Origin: Lentimicrobiaceae bacterium
GTDB lineage: Bacteria > Bacteroidota > Bacteroidia > Bacteroidales > JAGONC01
Length of the DNA: 13,809 nt
Direction: 5' to 3'
Assembly: GCA_030621075.1 (NCBI GenBank)
Contig: JAUXII010000004.1
Span: forward strand, 1 to 13,809
Shown here: piece by piece, positions 1 through 5,844 of the stretch
Layout: each line of letters begins with the position of its first letter
Position numbering within the stretch: position 1 is the first letter of the stretch
Program-made: the position numbers and the translations under genes
The notes under the pieces: model-generated
The model's database searches: none
Told to the model about the DNA's origin: nothing
The model's input: only the letters and a program-made list of their open reading frames with translations

Positions 1-57
1 TTGAAAAAAAGAAGAAAAAATTTTATTTACTTTTACACAACAAAACAACCTCAAAAA

Positions 58-1140
58 ATGAACATCACTCCTCTTTCAGAATGGCTCGCCTTACCTCATG
101 AGCCTCTTATCATCAGCGGGCCATGTAGCGCTGAGTCAGAACAACAAATGTTGGATACTGCAAAGGGGTTATCGGATATCGGACAGGTAACGATTTTCAG
201 GGCAGGTATCTGGAAACCCAGAACCAGGCCTGACCTGTTCCAGGGAGTTGGGGAGATAGGACTGAAATGGCTGCAGCAAATAAAAGATACCACCGGGCTA
301 AAAACCGCAGTGGAAGTTGCCACCCCATATCATGTCGAGATATGCTTAAAAGCAAACGTTGATGTGCTGTGGTTAGGAGCCAGAACAGTTGTGAATCCGT
401 TTGCGGTGGAGGAAATATCGAATGCATTAAAAGGAGTTGAGATTCCTGTTATGGTAAAAAACCCTGTTGTTCCTGATATCAAAACCTGGATCGGAGCACT
501 GGAAAGAGTACATAAAGCCGGTGTTGAAAAGCTGATCGCCATCCATAGGGGTTTTTATTATTACAAAAAATCGATTTATCGTAATAGCCCAATGTGGGAA
601 ATACCCATTGAATTGAAAAGACTTCACCCTAACCTTCCTGTACTTTGTGATCCAAGTCATATTTGCGGAAAAAAAGAATTATTATTTGAAGTTTCCCAGA
701 AAGCAATGGACCTGGAAATGGATGGGTTAATGATAGAATCTCATATCCATCCCGAACAGGCAATGACAGATGCAGCTCAGCAGATTACACCTGTCGAATT
801 AAAAAATCTCCTCAACAGGCTGGTCATCAGAAAAAAGTCAGGAAATATTGATTTTGAAGATAATTTAGAAGCTTTTCGGTCAGAGATAGATAAACTTGAT
901 GCTGAATTGCTGGAGATCCTCGCCAGAAGAATGGAGATCGTAAAAGAAATTGCTGCGTATAAAAAAACAAACAAAATTACCATCCTTCAATTAAAACGGT
1001 GGAGCAATATTATTACCGACAGGGTTGAATCGGGAATGACAAAAGGGATAAGCAAAGATTTCCTTCTCAAGCTGCTTCAATTAATACACAAAGAAACAAT
1101 TGATATTCAATCGAAGATAATCAACCCGAAAAAACCTTAA
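58..1140 (+). CDS. Bifunctional DAHP synthase / chorismate mutase (type II)
   Basis: Two cytoplasmic enzymes of the shikimate/aromatic pathway are fused. The N-terminal part (about residues 1-260 from Met at 58) is a type I-beta DAHP synthase, which condenses phosphoenolpyruvate with erythrose 4-phosphate. It shows the family motifs ISGPCSAES, FRAGIWKPRTRP, AVEVATP, WLGARTV, IHRGF and CDPSHICG. The C-terminal ~90 residues are an AroQ-type chorismate mutase, which converts chorismate to prephenate; they show RSEIDKLDAELLEILARR followed by the conserved lysine-rich helix. This domain order is known from Bacteroidota enzymes such as those of Porphyromonas and Prevotella. An in-frame TTG at position 1 would add 19 residues (a Lys/Tyr-rich tail), but homologues begin near the ATG at 58, so I chose that. 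Upstream sequence is cut off by the window edge. The gene converges on corA with only 15 nt between stops, and I see no clear terminator there. Confidence 0.95.
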   Translation: MNITPLSEWLALPHEPLIISGPCSAESEQQMLDTAKGLSDIGQVTIFRAGIWKPRTRPDLFQGVGEIGLKWLQQIKDTTGLKTAVEVATPYHVEICLKANVDVLWLGARTVVNPFAVEEISNALKGVEIPVMVKNPVVPDIKTWIGALERVHKAGVEKLIAIHRGFYYYKKSIYRNSPMWEIPIELKRLHPNLPVLCDPSHICGKKELLFEVSQKAMDLEMDGLMIESHIHPEQAMTDAAQQITPVELKNLLNRLVIRKKSGNIDFEDNLEAFRSEIDKLDAELLEILARRMEIVKEIAAYKKTNKITILQLKRWSNIITDRVESGMTKGISKDFLLKLLQLIHKETIDIQSKIINPKKP

Positions 1141-1155
1141 ATGCTCTACCGGATC

Positions 1156-2067
1156 TTACAGCCACTTCCGTTTTTTGAAATAAAAAATCATTAATACTCC
1201 CATACACAACATACATCCCATAATGATCCAAAATGAATTGGGATAATTTGTTAAGGGCAAATTCATGTTGTTCATGCCATATATGCTGGCAACAAAAGTT
1301 AGCGGAAGTAATACGGAAGAGATCATGGTCAGAATTTTCATTATCTCATTGATTTTATGCGACTGGAGAGAATCGAATGTTTTTGACAATCCGTCGATCA
1401 ACTCACCGTAATCCTCTGTCATATCCCATATCTTCTGATAGAAGTCAAGAATATTCCCCCAGTAATCCTCCATATTTTCAGCATAACCTTCAATATCACC
1501 CGATTCAAATTTATGAAACAGCCTGAGTTGAGGTTTAAAAATAGTGTTGAGAAGAATGATATTTTTTCTGTTAATAGAAATTCCTTCAATGGTCCGTTCT
1601 GCTTTTTTACTAAACAAATCCCGGTTAATGAGTTCCACTTCCAGTCCAACTTTGCGAATTAATGATAATGTTTCGATCATCAACTTCAACAGAATCTGAT
1701 AAAGCAACGCATCACTGGTTCCTATTTCAAACTCCTCGCCTCTTTCTGCCTGGTCTTTATATTCATTGAACATCTCTTTCACTACCCAGTGAGATTTCCC
1801 GATGGTGATCACATAGTCCTCTCCCCAAAAAATCTTTACCTCCTTTGCCTTTAAAAACCTGTTCCACCGGTCAAAATTCGGGAAATGCAGGATCATAAAA
1901 TAATAGTCGTCGTAAATGTCGATTTTGGATCGTTGATTGAGGCTTTTGCAATCTTCAATATCGAGGGGGTGGAAATAAAAATTTTCAAGGAGGTAATTCA
2001 AATCGTTATCATCCGGGGCAAGAACATGGTGCCATTTAAGTGTGCCGATTTTTACAGTTTCAATCAT
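1156..2067 (-). CDS. corA: CorA family Mg2+/Co2+ transporter
   Basis: This is an inner-membrane divalent cation channel of 303 residues that takes up Mg2+ (also Co2+ or Ni2+) as a homopentamer in characterised members. About 240 residues form the cytoplasmic funnel domain. They are followed by the first transmembrane helix, the diagnostic GMN signature at residues 264-266 (YGMNNMNLP), a second helix at about 278-297, and a basic tail ending KKRKWL. Length and architecture are those of a complete CorA. The ATG at 2067 is preceded by a purine-rich GGGGGAG, which supports this start. The gene is a single-gene unit: it converges on the DAHP synthase gene and lies 152 nt downstream of gldD, with its own candidate promoter in that gap. 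The transported ion cannot be told from sequence alone. Confidence 0.95.
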   Translation of the reverse strand: MIETVKIGTLKWHHVLAPDDNDLNYLLENFYFHPLDIEDCKSLNQRSKIDIYDDYYFMILHFPNFDRWNRFLKAKEVKIFWGEDYVITIGKSHWVVKEMFNEYKDQAERGEEFEIGTSDALLYQILLKLMIETLSLIRKVGLEVELINRDLFSKKAERTIEGISINRKNIILLNTIFKPQLRLFHKFESGDIEGYAENMEDYWGNILDFYQKIWDMTEDYGELIDGLSKTFDSLQSHKINEIMKILTMISSVLLPLTFVASIYGMNNMNLPLTNYPNSFWIIMGCMLCMGVLMIFYFKKRKWL

Positions 2068-2072
2068 AAGCT

Positions 2073-2079
2073 CTCCCCC
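2073..2079 (-). promoter_or_regulatory. SD-like ribosome binding site of corA
   Basis: On the minus strand GGGGGAG sits 5 nt before the corA ATG. It contains GGAG and could pair with the 16S anti-SD. Most other genes in this window lack any such motif. Confidence 0.5.
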
Positions 2080-2132
2080 TTTTAAATATAATATTGTATT
2101 CTACATTCCAGGTTTATTTTTTAATTCCGTGC

Positions 2133-2166
2133 CAAAAGTAAGGAATTATCTAAAAGAAAGAAGCAA
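2133..2166 (-). promoter_or_regulatory. Candidate corA promoter (Bacteroidota type)
   Basis: The minus strand carries TTG (2166-2164), a 23-nt gap, and TACTTTTG (2140-2133). This matches the phylum's primary-sigma consensus TTG-N17-23-TAnnTTTG. Transcription would begin near 2127, giving a leader of about 60 nt. The element lies inside a TAATTCC/GGAATTA inverted repeat (2122-2128 and 2142-2148). Confidence 0.5.
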
Positions 2167-2219
2167 ACAGATAGAATTTTCAATGAAATTATCAGGAAAA
2201 TGCAGAATGATGGTGAAAA

Positions 2220-2822
2220 TCAAACATCTTTCCATTCCAATGTAGCAATCATTTGGCGGATATCATCTTTGATAAAATCAATAACCGGAGATAGCGAATC
2301 ATTATTGGGAATGACATTAAAATACAAAGCACCTCGAAGGAAATGGCTGGTACTGTCAGTAACATAGAACTGAAAAGGTGACGCTGTTTCGGCCCCTTTT
2401 ATCTCAAACAACATCCCATAAACACAACGGCTTTCATCAATCACAGGTTGTTCATGGATGGAGGTGGCTTTTGTAATATGTTTTAGCACCAACGAACGTG
2501 AATCTTCAAGTAATTTAGGAAGGTTATGTTGCACAGGCTTATAGCTCAAATAAATCCGTCCCTGGTAAGAAGGATAATCAATACTTATCCAGTAGGGTTG
2601 TTCCATCGCATTACGATCGGGTAATATTTTTGTATAACCCGGATATTCAAATTTAAAAGGGAATATAGAATCAAGGAGGATAAACTCTTTTTCAGGGAAA
2701 TCGATCCGGAAATACCCTCTGGGTTTGGGAACATAATGATCGTCACAGGACACCATTATAGCAATCATCCAAACAACTAAGGTGATAGTACCTGTTTTGT
2801 GGATGTTTTTCCACTTGATCAT
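2220..2822 (-). CDS. gldD: Gliding motility lipoprotein GldD
   Basis: This is a 200-residue lipoprotein of the GldD family, which is required for gliding in Flavobacterium johnsoniae and is linked to type IX secretion; its precise biochemical role is not known. The N-terminus has a basic start, a hydrophobic stretch and a lipobox IMVSC, with the acylated cysteine at residue 26. It continues into the family's signature opening YVPKPRGYFRIDFPEKEF. The rest is a periplasm-facing domain with many aromatic residues (e.g. FPFKFEYPGY, YWISIDYPSYQGRIYLSYKP). Its start codon overlaps the gldE stop (ATGA, 2819-2822), so translation is probably coupled to gldE, and no SD is visible. Acylation of this protein would need Lgt, LspA and Lnt, and Lnt is encoded in this window. 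GldD also occurs in Bacteroidota that do not glide, so its presence does not prove motility. Confidence 0.93.
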   Translation of the reverse strand: MIKWKNIHKTGTITLVVWMIAIMVSCDDHYVPKPRGYFRIDFPEKEFILLDSIFPFKFEYPGYTKILPDRNAMEQPYWISIDYPSYQGRIYLSYKPVQHNLPKLLEDSRSLVLKHITKATSIHEQPVIDESRCVYGMLFEIKGAETASPFQFYVTDSTSHFLRGALYFNVIPNNDSLSPVIDFIKDDIRQMIATLEWKDV

Positions 2823-4159
2823 CTTTTTATGGTAAGTTTAATTTGTTTAATTCTTCGCCTATCAGCAGAGATTATCTTGAATTTATATTCTTTAAATGAA
2901 ACCTGTTCATTCTTTTCAGGCATCCTTCCAACTATTTCAAGGATCAAACCTGCCAGTGATTCTGATTCTCCTTTAACCTCATCAAAGATCTCATCATCAA
3001 TCTTTAAAATCTTACAAAAATCATTAATCAGGGTTTTGCCTTCAAATAAATAATTATTGTCATCCAGCTTTTTATAAATAACCTTATCACTTTCTGTATC
3101 AAACTCATCACTGATCTCCCCAACTATTTCTTCCAGAATGTCCTCCAGAGTTATTATTCCGGAGGTACCACCATATTCATCAACCACAATAGCGAGATGG
3201 ATCTTTTTCACCTTAAATTCCTTAAGCAAGTCGTTGATCCTTTTAATTTCAGGAACAAAGATTGCCGGTCTTATTAGTGATAACCACTGAAAATTCGTAG
3301 GGTTACCCAAATGAGGAAGAAGGTCTTTAACGTATAATATACCCAAAATATTATCAAAGCTTTCATCAAAAACCGGTATGCGTGAGTAGCCCGAATCATT
3401 TATTATTTCAATAAGCTCCGGGAATTTCGTTTTTGAATCAACAGCAGTTACATCCACCCTTGGTTTCATGATCTCTTTTACTTCTGTTGCGCCAAACTTC
3501 GCAATTCCCTTCAGTATATTTCTTTCCTCATCCGGTGTTCTTTCATCAGAAGTAAGGTCAACGGCTTTTGACAAATCACTTCTTGATATACCCGTTCCTT
3601 TTTTTGAGAGTCTATTGTCAATTAAAAAAGTCGACCTGACGAGAATTAGGCTAAGAGGAAAGAAAAACTTTTTGAGAATCATTAATGGTCGTGCCATAAT
3701 GTTCGCCAAACGAACCGGATATTGTGTTGCATACATCTTTGGAAGTATCTCGCCAAAAAGCAAAATTAAGGCTGTAACAACAATCACCTGACTAATAAAT
3801 GTCACCACCGTGTAGGTGTGAAGGTCAAAAAGTTCGGAAGTCAGGTATGTTGATAATATTACAATAGAAACGTTAACGAAATTGTTTGAAATCAATATTG
3901 TTGCCAAAAGATACTTGGGACTCTCCAGCAGAAAGATTATTAATTGATTCTTTTTATTGTTAACCGTTTTGATCTCTTCCGTTTGCAACGGGCTAAGCGA
4001 AAAAAAAGCTATCTCAGATCCGGAGATCAATGCTGAACACATCAATAATCCAATCATAGCTATAAACCCAATAATAATATCTGGCGAGGGTAAAAACGAA
4101 AAGCTATTGGACAGTAAAAAAATATAGAAAAAATTTAGTCCTGTATATAGATCGTCCAA
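2819..4159 (-). CDS. gldE: GldE: CNNM/CBS/CorC-domain membrane protein
   Basis: This 446-residue inner-membrane protein belongs to the HlyC/CorC family. In order it shows: a short hydrophobic N-terminal stretch; a DUF21/CNNM membrane domain (about residues 28-190, including SGSEIAFFSL and FGEILPKMYA); a CBS pair (about 215-345, with IMKPRVDVTAV, GYSRIPVFDE and VVDEYGGTSGIITLEDILEE); and a C-terminal CorC/HlyC transporter-associated domain (about 360-440). Relatives are implicated in Mg2+ or Co2+ export, but in Bacteroidota the paralogue directly upstream of gldD is called GldE and is functionally linked to it. The start is a TTG at 4159. No in-frame ATG exists between it and an upstream stop, and the first internal Met lies within the first membrane helix. 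The 4-nt overlap with gldD defines a two-gene operon. Confidence 0.92.
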   Translation of the reverse strand: MDDLYTGLNFFYIFLLSNSFSFLPSPDIIIGFIAMIGLLMCSALISGSEIAFFSLSPLQTEEIKTVNNKKNQLIIFLLESPKYLLATILISNNFVNVSIVILSTYLTSELFDLHTYTVVTFISQVIVVTALILLFGEILPKMYATQYPVRLANIMARPLMILKKFFFPLSLILVRSTFLIDNRLSKKGTGISRSDLSKAVDLTSDERTPDEERNILKGIAKFGATEVKEIMKPRVDVTAVDSKTKFPELIEIINDSGYSRIPVFDESFDNILGILYVKDLLPHLGNPTNFQWLSLIRPAIFVPEIKRINDLLKEFKVKKIHLAIVVDEYGGTSGIITLEDILEEIVGEISDEFDTESDKVIYKKLDDNNYLFEGKTLINDFCKILKIDDEIFDEVKGESESLAGLILEIVGRMPEKNEQVSFKEYKFKIISADRRRIKQIKLTIKR

Positions 4160-4182
4160 AATACAATGAAATTTCGATCTTA

Positions 4183-4213
4183 ATTAATTACTCTTGCCGC
4201 AAAAGTAATTAAT
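4183..4213. repeat. 10-bp inverted repeat at the gldE promoter
   Basis: ATTAATTACT (4183-4192) and its exact reverse complement AGTAATTAAT (4204-4213) flank an 11-nt spacer. The right arm includes the first bases of the candidate gldE -7 box, so the repeat spans the expected transcription start. It could be an operator, or simply symmetric AT-rich promoter DNA. Confidence 0.5.
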
Positions 4214-4233
4214 ATTCGCAAAACAGGGGTCAA
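4200..4233 (-). promoter_or_regulatory. Candidate gldE-gldD promoter
   Basis: On the minus strand TTG (4233-4231), 23 nt, then TACTTTTG (4207-4200) fit TTG-N17-23-TAnnTTTG. The predicted start near 4194 leaves a leader of about 35 nt before the TTG start codon. The ssb terminator lies immediately upstream, so gldE needs its own promoter. Confidence 0.5.
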
Positions 4234-4277
4234 AAATAATAGAGGCTGTTTGATAGCCAAACTATCCAACAGCCTCT
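4232..4277 (-). terminator. Rho-independent terminator of ssb
   Basis: On the minus strand a 16-bp stem with one mismatch forms from 4277-4262 and 4256-4241 around a 5-nt loop, followed by a T-rich tract (ATTATTTTT). It begins 13 nt after the ssb stop, the expected place. It separates ssb from gldE. Confidence 0.85.
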
Positions 4278-4289
4278 CATTTTCCCCTC

Positions 4290-4727
4290 TTAGAATGGCA
4301 GATCGTCCTCAGGAGTTTCCGTGTCAGTGTCATTATCTTCCTGAACAACCTCCTTTTCTACAGGAGGGGCCGCCCCTGAACTATTTTCTGAAGGCCTGCC
4401 ACCAAGCATTGTCATACTTTGTCCTTCAACCTCTGTTGTGTACCGGGCATTACCATCTTTATCTTCCCACTTCCTTGTTCTTAACCTTCCCTCAATGTAA
4501 ATCTGATTCCCTTTGTGTAAATATTCTTCAGCTATTTCAGCCAGGCGCCTCCACAAAACAACTCTGTGCCATTCTGTGCGTTGCTCTTTGTTCCCTTCTT
4601 TGTTTGTAAATGTTTCTGTAGTAGCCAGTGATAGGTTGGCCTTTTTTACACCATTTTCAAACGTCTGGACTTCAGGATCTCTACCTAAATTCCCAATTAA
4701 GATTACTTTATTTATTCCGTTAGCCAT
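4290..4727 (-). CDS. ssb: Single-stranded DNA-binding protein
   Basis: SSB coats single-stranded DNA in replication, recombination and repair and recruits partner proteins through its C-terminal tip. The 145 residues comprise a complete OB-fold (about 1-108), opening with the classic [16 protein letters not shown] and including [35 protein letters not shown] and the [13 protein letters not shown] strand. A short Pro/Ala/acidic linker (about 110-138) follows and ends in the interaction tip EDDLPF. Length is normal for a housekeeping tetrameric SSB. The start ATG at 4727 has no SD; a TAACTTTG -7 box lies just upstream. It sits between gldE and the mutY remnant, as is usual for Bacteroidota, and a strong hairpin terminator follows it. 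Confidence 0.97.
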   Translation of the reverse strand: MANGINKVILIGNLGRDPEVQTFENGVKKANLSLATTETFTNKEGNKEQRTEWHRVVLWRRLAEIAEEYLHKGNQIYIEGRLRTRKWEDKDGNARYTTEVEGQSMTMLGGRPSENSSGAAPPVEKEVVQEDNDTDTETPEDDLPF

Positions 4728-4754
4728 AAAATTAATTTTTAAATTAAACCATTA

Positions 4755-4762
4755 CAAAGTTA
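4755..4762 (-). promoter_or_regulatory. Candidate ssb -7 box
   Basis: TAACTTTG on the minus strand matches TAnnTTTG exactly, 27 nt before the ssb ATG. No TTG is found at the usual upstream spacing. Loss of mutY function would not affect ssb if this is its promoter. Confidence 0.4.
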
Positions 4763-4871
4763 ATAAAATTTGAGTGCCTTTTGACCGGTTTCAATAATTC
4801 CACCCTTGATTTTCTATTAATCCAGAAATTTCGATTTTGTGACCCTAAAAAAGCAAAAAAAATTATTTTTT

Positions 4872-5114
4872 TTAATTTTCAATTAAGAATTCTTCTAAAA
4901 AACAGGTCGATGAGGCGGGGCACAGGATATTTTTTGATCTCCTGAATATTGCAGCCAAATACCCTTCGGTACCAATTAAACCTGCCTGATTAACACGGGT
5001 TTGCTGTAAAATAATTTCTGCAATCCAAATTAAATATGGATCTTTCGTTTTGCGCCATGGTAGGTCACGATGGTTTACCATATACCATTTTATCAGCTTC
5101 GTTGAAAATTTCAT
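4872..5114 (-). pseudogene. mutY: mutY remnant, adenine DNA glycosylase with internal deletion
   Basis: The first ~43 codons (ATG at 5114) are clearly the MutY N-terminus, with RDLPWRKTKDPYLIW and IAEIILQQTRVNQ, the conserved start of the helix-hairpin-helix glycosylase. After RVNQ the match stops. In a different minus-strand frame, open from 4989 to a TGA at 4881-4879, the last codons read KYPVPRLIDLFFRR, the typical C-terminal end of Bacteroidota MutY. So the two ends of one gene are joined out of frame near 4970-4990. About 280 codons are missing, including the HhH motif, catalytic aspartate, [4Fe-4S] cysteines and most of the NUDIX-like domain. A frame-read product would be 80 residues with a nonsense tail, and cannot be a glycosylase. 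MutY normally removes A opposite 8-oxoG. The position between ssb and HU is mutY's conserved locus. An assembly or cloning deletion is the alternative. Confidence 0.88.
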
Positions 5115-5250
5115 TAAAAAGTAATTGGATTTCGTGGGTAAACAGATTATCTTCGTCCAATAAATAAGGCAAATCCTGTTTTATAAGTGCCTGAAATAAA
5201 AAATTTTAACAAAAATCATCATTTATTTTTAAATTAAAGTAAAATAATTT

Positions 5251-5258
5251 TATATTTG
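5251..5258 (+). promoter_or_regulatory. Candidate HU promoter -7 box
   Basis: TATATTTG matches TAnnTTTG exactly and is followed by a short run to a likely start near 5263, giving a leader of about 42 nt before the HU ATG. No TTG occurs at the usual -33 distance; the upstream region is nearly all A/T, which may help a highly expressed gene. Confidence 0.5.
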
Positions 5259-5304
5259 CATCCCACTAAAAAATTTATTTCAAATTATTAAAAATATTGG
5301 AAAC

Positions 5305-5589
5305 ATGACAAAAGCAGAAATTATAACAGAAATTGCTAACCAAACAGGTGCTGAAAAATTAGTTGTCAAAGAATGCGTTGAAGCTTTCATGGATTCCGTT
5401 AAGAATTCATTGTTACGCAACGAAAATGTATACCTGAGAGGGTTTGGCAGTTTTATTATTAAAAAAAGAGCTGAAAAAACAGGTCGGAATATTTCGGAAG
5501 AAACAACGATTATCATTCCTGCACATAATATCCCAGCATTTAAACCCGCGAAGTCGTTTGTAAATAACGTGAAAAAAAACGTAAAATAA
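5305..5589 (+). CDS. HU/IHF family nucleoid DNA-binding protein
   Basis: This small histone-like protein bends and compacts DNA as a dimer. The 94 residues cover the whole fold: two N-terminal helices (MTKAEIITEIANQTG... through about residue 38), the strand turn VYLRGFGSFIIKKR, a beta-arm containing a proline (IIIPAHNIPAFKPAKSF) for minor-groove intercalation, and a short basic C-terminal helix ending NVKKNVK. The length is normal for HU. Divergent from the mutY remnant and 27 nt upstream of the 29-aa basic ORF, it is probably co-transcribed with that ORF. No SD precedes the ATG at 5305. Whether it behaves as HU (non-specific) or IHF-like (site-preferring) cannot be decided from sequence. 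Confidence 0.95.
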   Translation: MTKAEIITEIANQTGAEKLVVKECVEAFMDSVKNSLLRNENVYLRGFGSFIIKKRAEKTGRNISEETTIIIPAHNIPAFKPAKSFVNNVKKNVK

Positions 5590-5616
5590 TTAATTACCAA
5601 CTTAAATCCGTCTAAA

Positions 5617-5706
5617 ATGCCTAGTGGAAAAAAGAGAAAACGCCATAAAATGGCAACTCATAAAAGGAAAAAGCGTCTGAGAAAAAACAGGCATAAGAAG
5701 AAATAA
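5617..5706 (+). CDS. 29-aa basic protein, bS22/mS38 (AURKAIP1/COX24)-like
   Basis: A 29-codon ORF begins MPSGKKRKRHKMATHKRKK and ends RKNRHKKK; about two thirds of its residues are Lys, Arg or His. I recognise this as a near-invariant tiny protein of Bacteroidota, usually left unannotated or labelled AURKAIP1/COX24-domain. The pattern KKRxxxKMxxHKxKKRLRKxR resembles the C-terminal region of mitochondrial mS38 and mycobacterial bS22, small-subunit proteins that thread into rRNA near the decoding region. The ribosomal role here is therefore inference from similarity. It lies 27 nt after HU and before rng, an arrangement I recall as recurrent in the phylum. There is no SD; the ATG follows TCTAAA. 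Its sequence leaves no room for a globular fold, consistent with an RNA-binding peptide. Confidence 0.8.
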   Translation: MPSGKKRKRHKMATHKRKKRLRKNRHKKK

Positions 5707-5719
5707 TTTTACCTAATCC

Positions 5720-5761
5720 ATTTTCCGTTGTTAAAAACAAATAGTTTTGACAACGGGAAAT
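5720..5761 (+). other. Inverted repeat between the 29-aa ORF and rng
   Basis: A 12-bp stem with one G-T wobble (5720-5731 with 5750-5761) encloses an inner 5-bp stem AAAAC/GTTTT (5734-5738 and 5744-5748). No long T-tract follows, so it would be a weak terminator for the HU transcript. The -7 candidate of rng lies between the arms, so it may instead be an operator. Confidence 0.5.
5742..5749 (+). promoter_or_regulatory. Candidate rng operon -7 box
   Basis: TAGTTTTG is an exact TAnnTTTG match. Transcription from it would start near 5755, giving a leader of about 90 nt before the GTG at 5845. No TTG is present at 17-23 nt upstream (the nearest is 11 nt away), so support is partial. Confidence 0.35.
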
Positions 5762-5844
5762 TTCACCTGAGAACCTGATATTCCCGGGTGCCTCTTATCA
5801 TAGGCTGGTTCTGCCGTGATATTTTTACGAAAACCAATTTTATT

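Noticed and set aside
1..57. Extra 19-residue N-terminus of the DAHP synthase from a TTG at position 1.
   Set aside because: The segment is Lys/Tyr-rich and not part of the enzyme fold, and the ATG at 58 matches where homologues begin. The true start cannot be fully settled because upstream DNA is missing.
4250..4609. 119-codon plus-strand ORF over ssb, and the many other open frames opposite corA, gldE, trpS, hflX, lnt and ptrB.
   Set aside because: They lie wholly within genes with strong family matches, have no recognisable products and look like antisense shadows.
4854..4873. A-tract/T-tract repeat after the mutY remnant as a terminator.
   Set aside because: Purely A/T with no GC pairs; it would form only a weak hairpin and similar tracts are common in these AT-rich gaps.
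5068..5205. A 46-codon open frame on the minus strand running into the 5' end of mutY, reading ALIKQDLPYLLDEDN and onward.
   Set aside because: It has no ATG before the last few codons, no recognisable family and no visible SD. It may be leader sequence open by chance.
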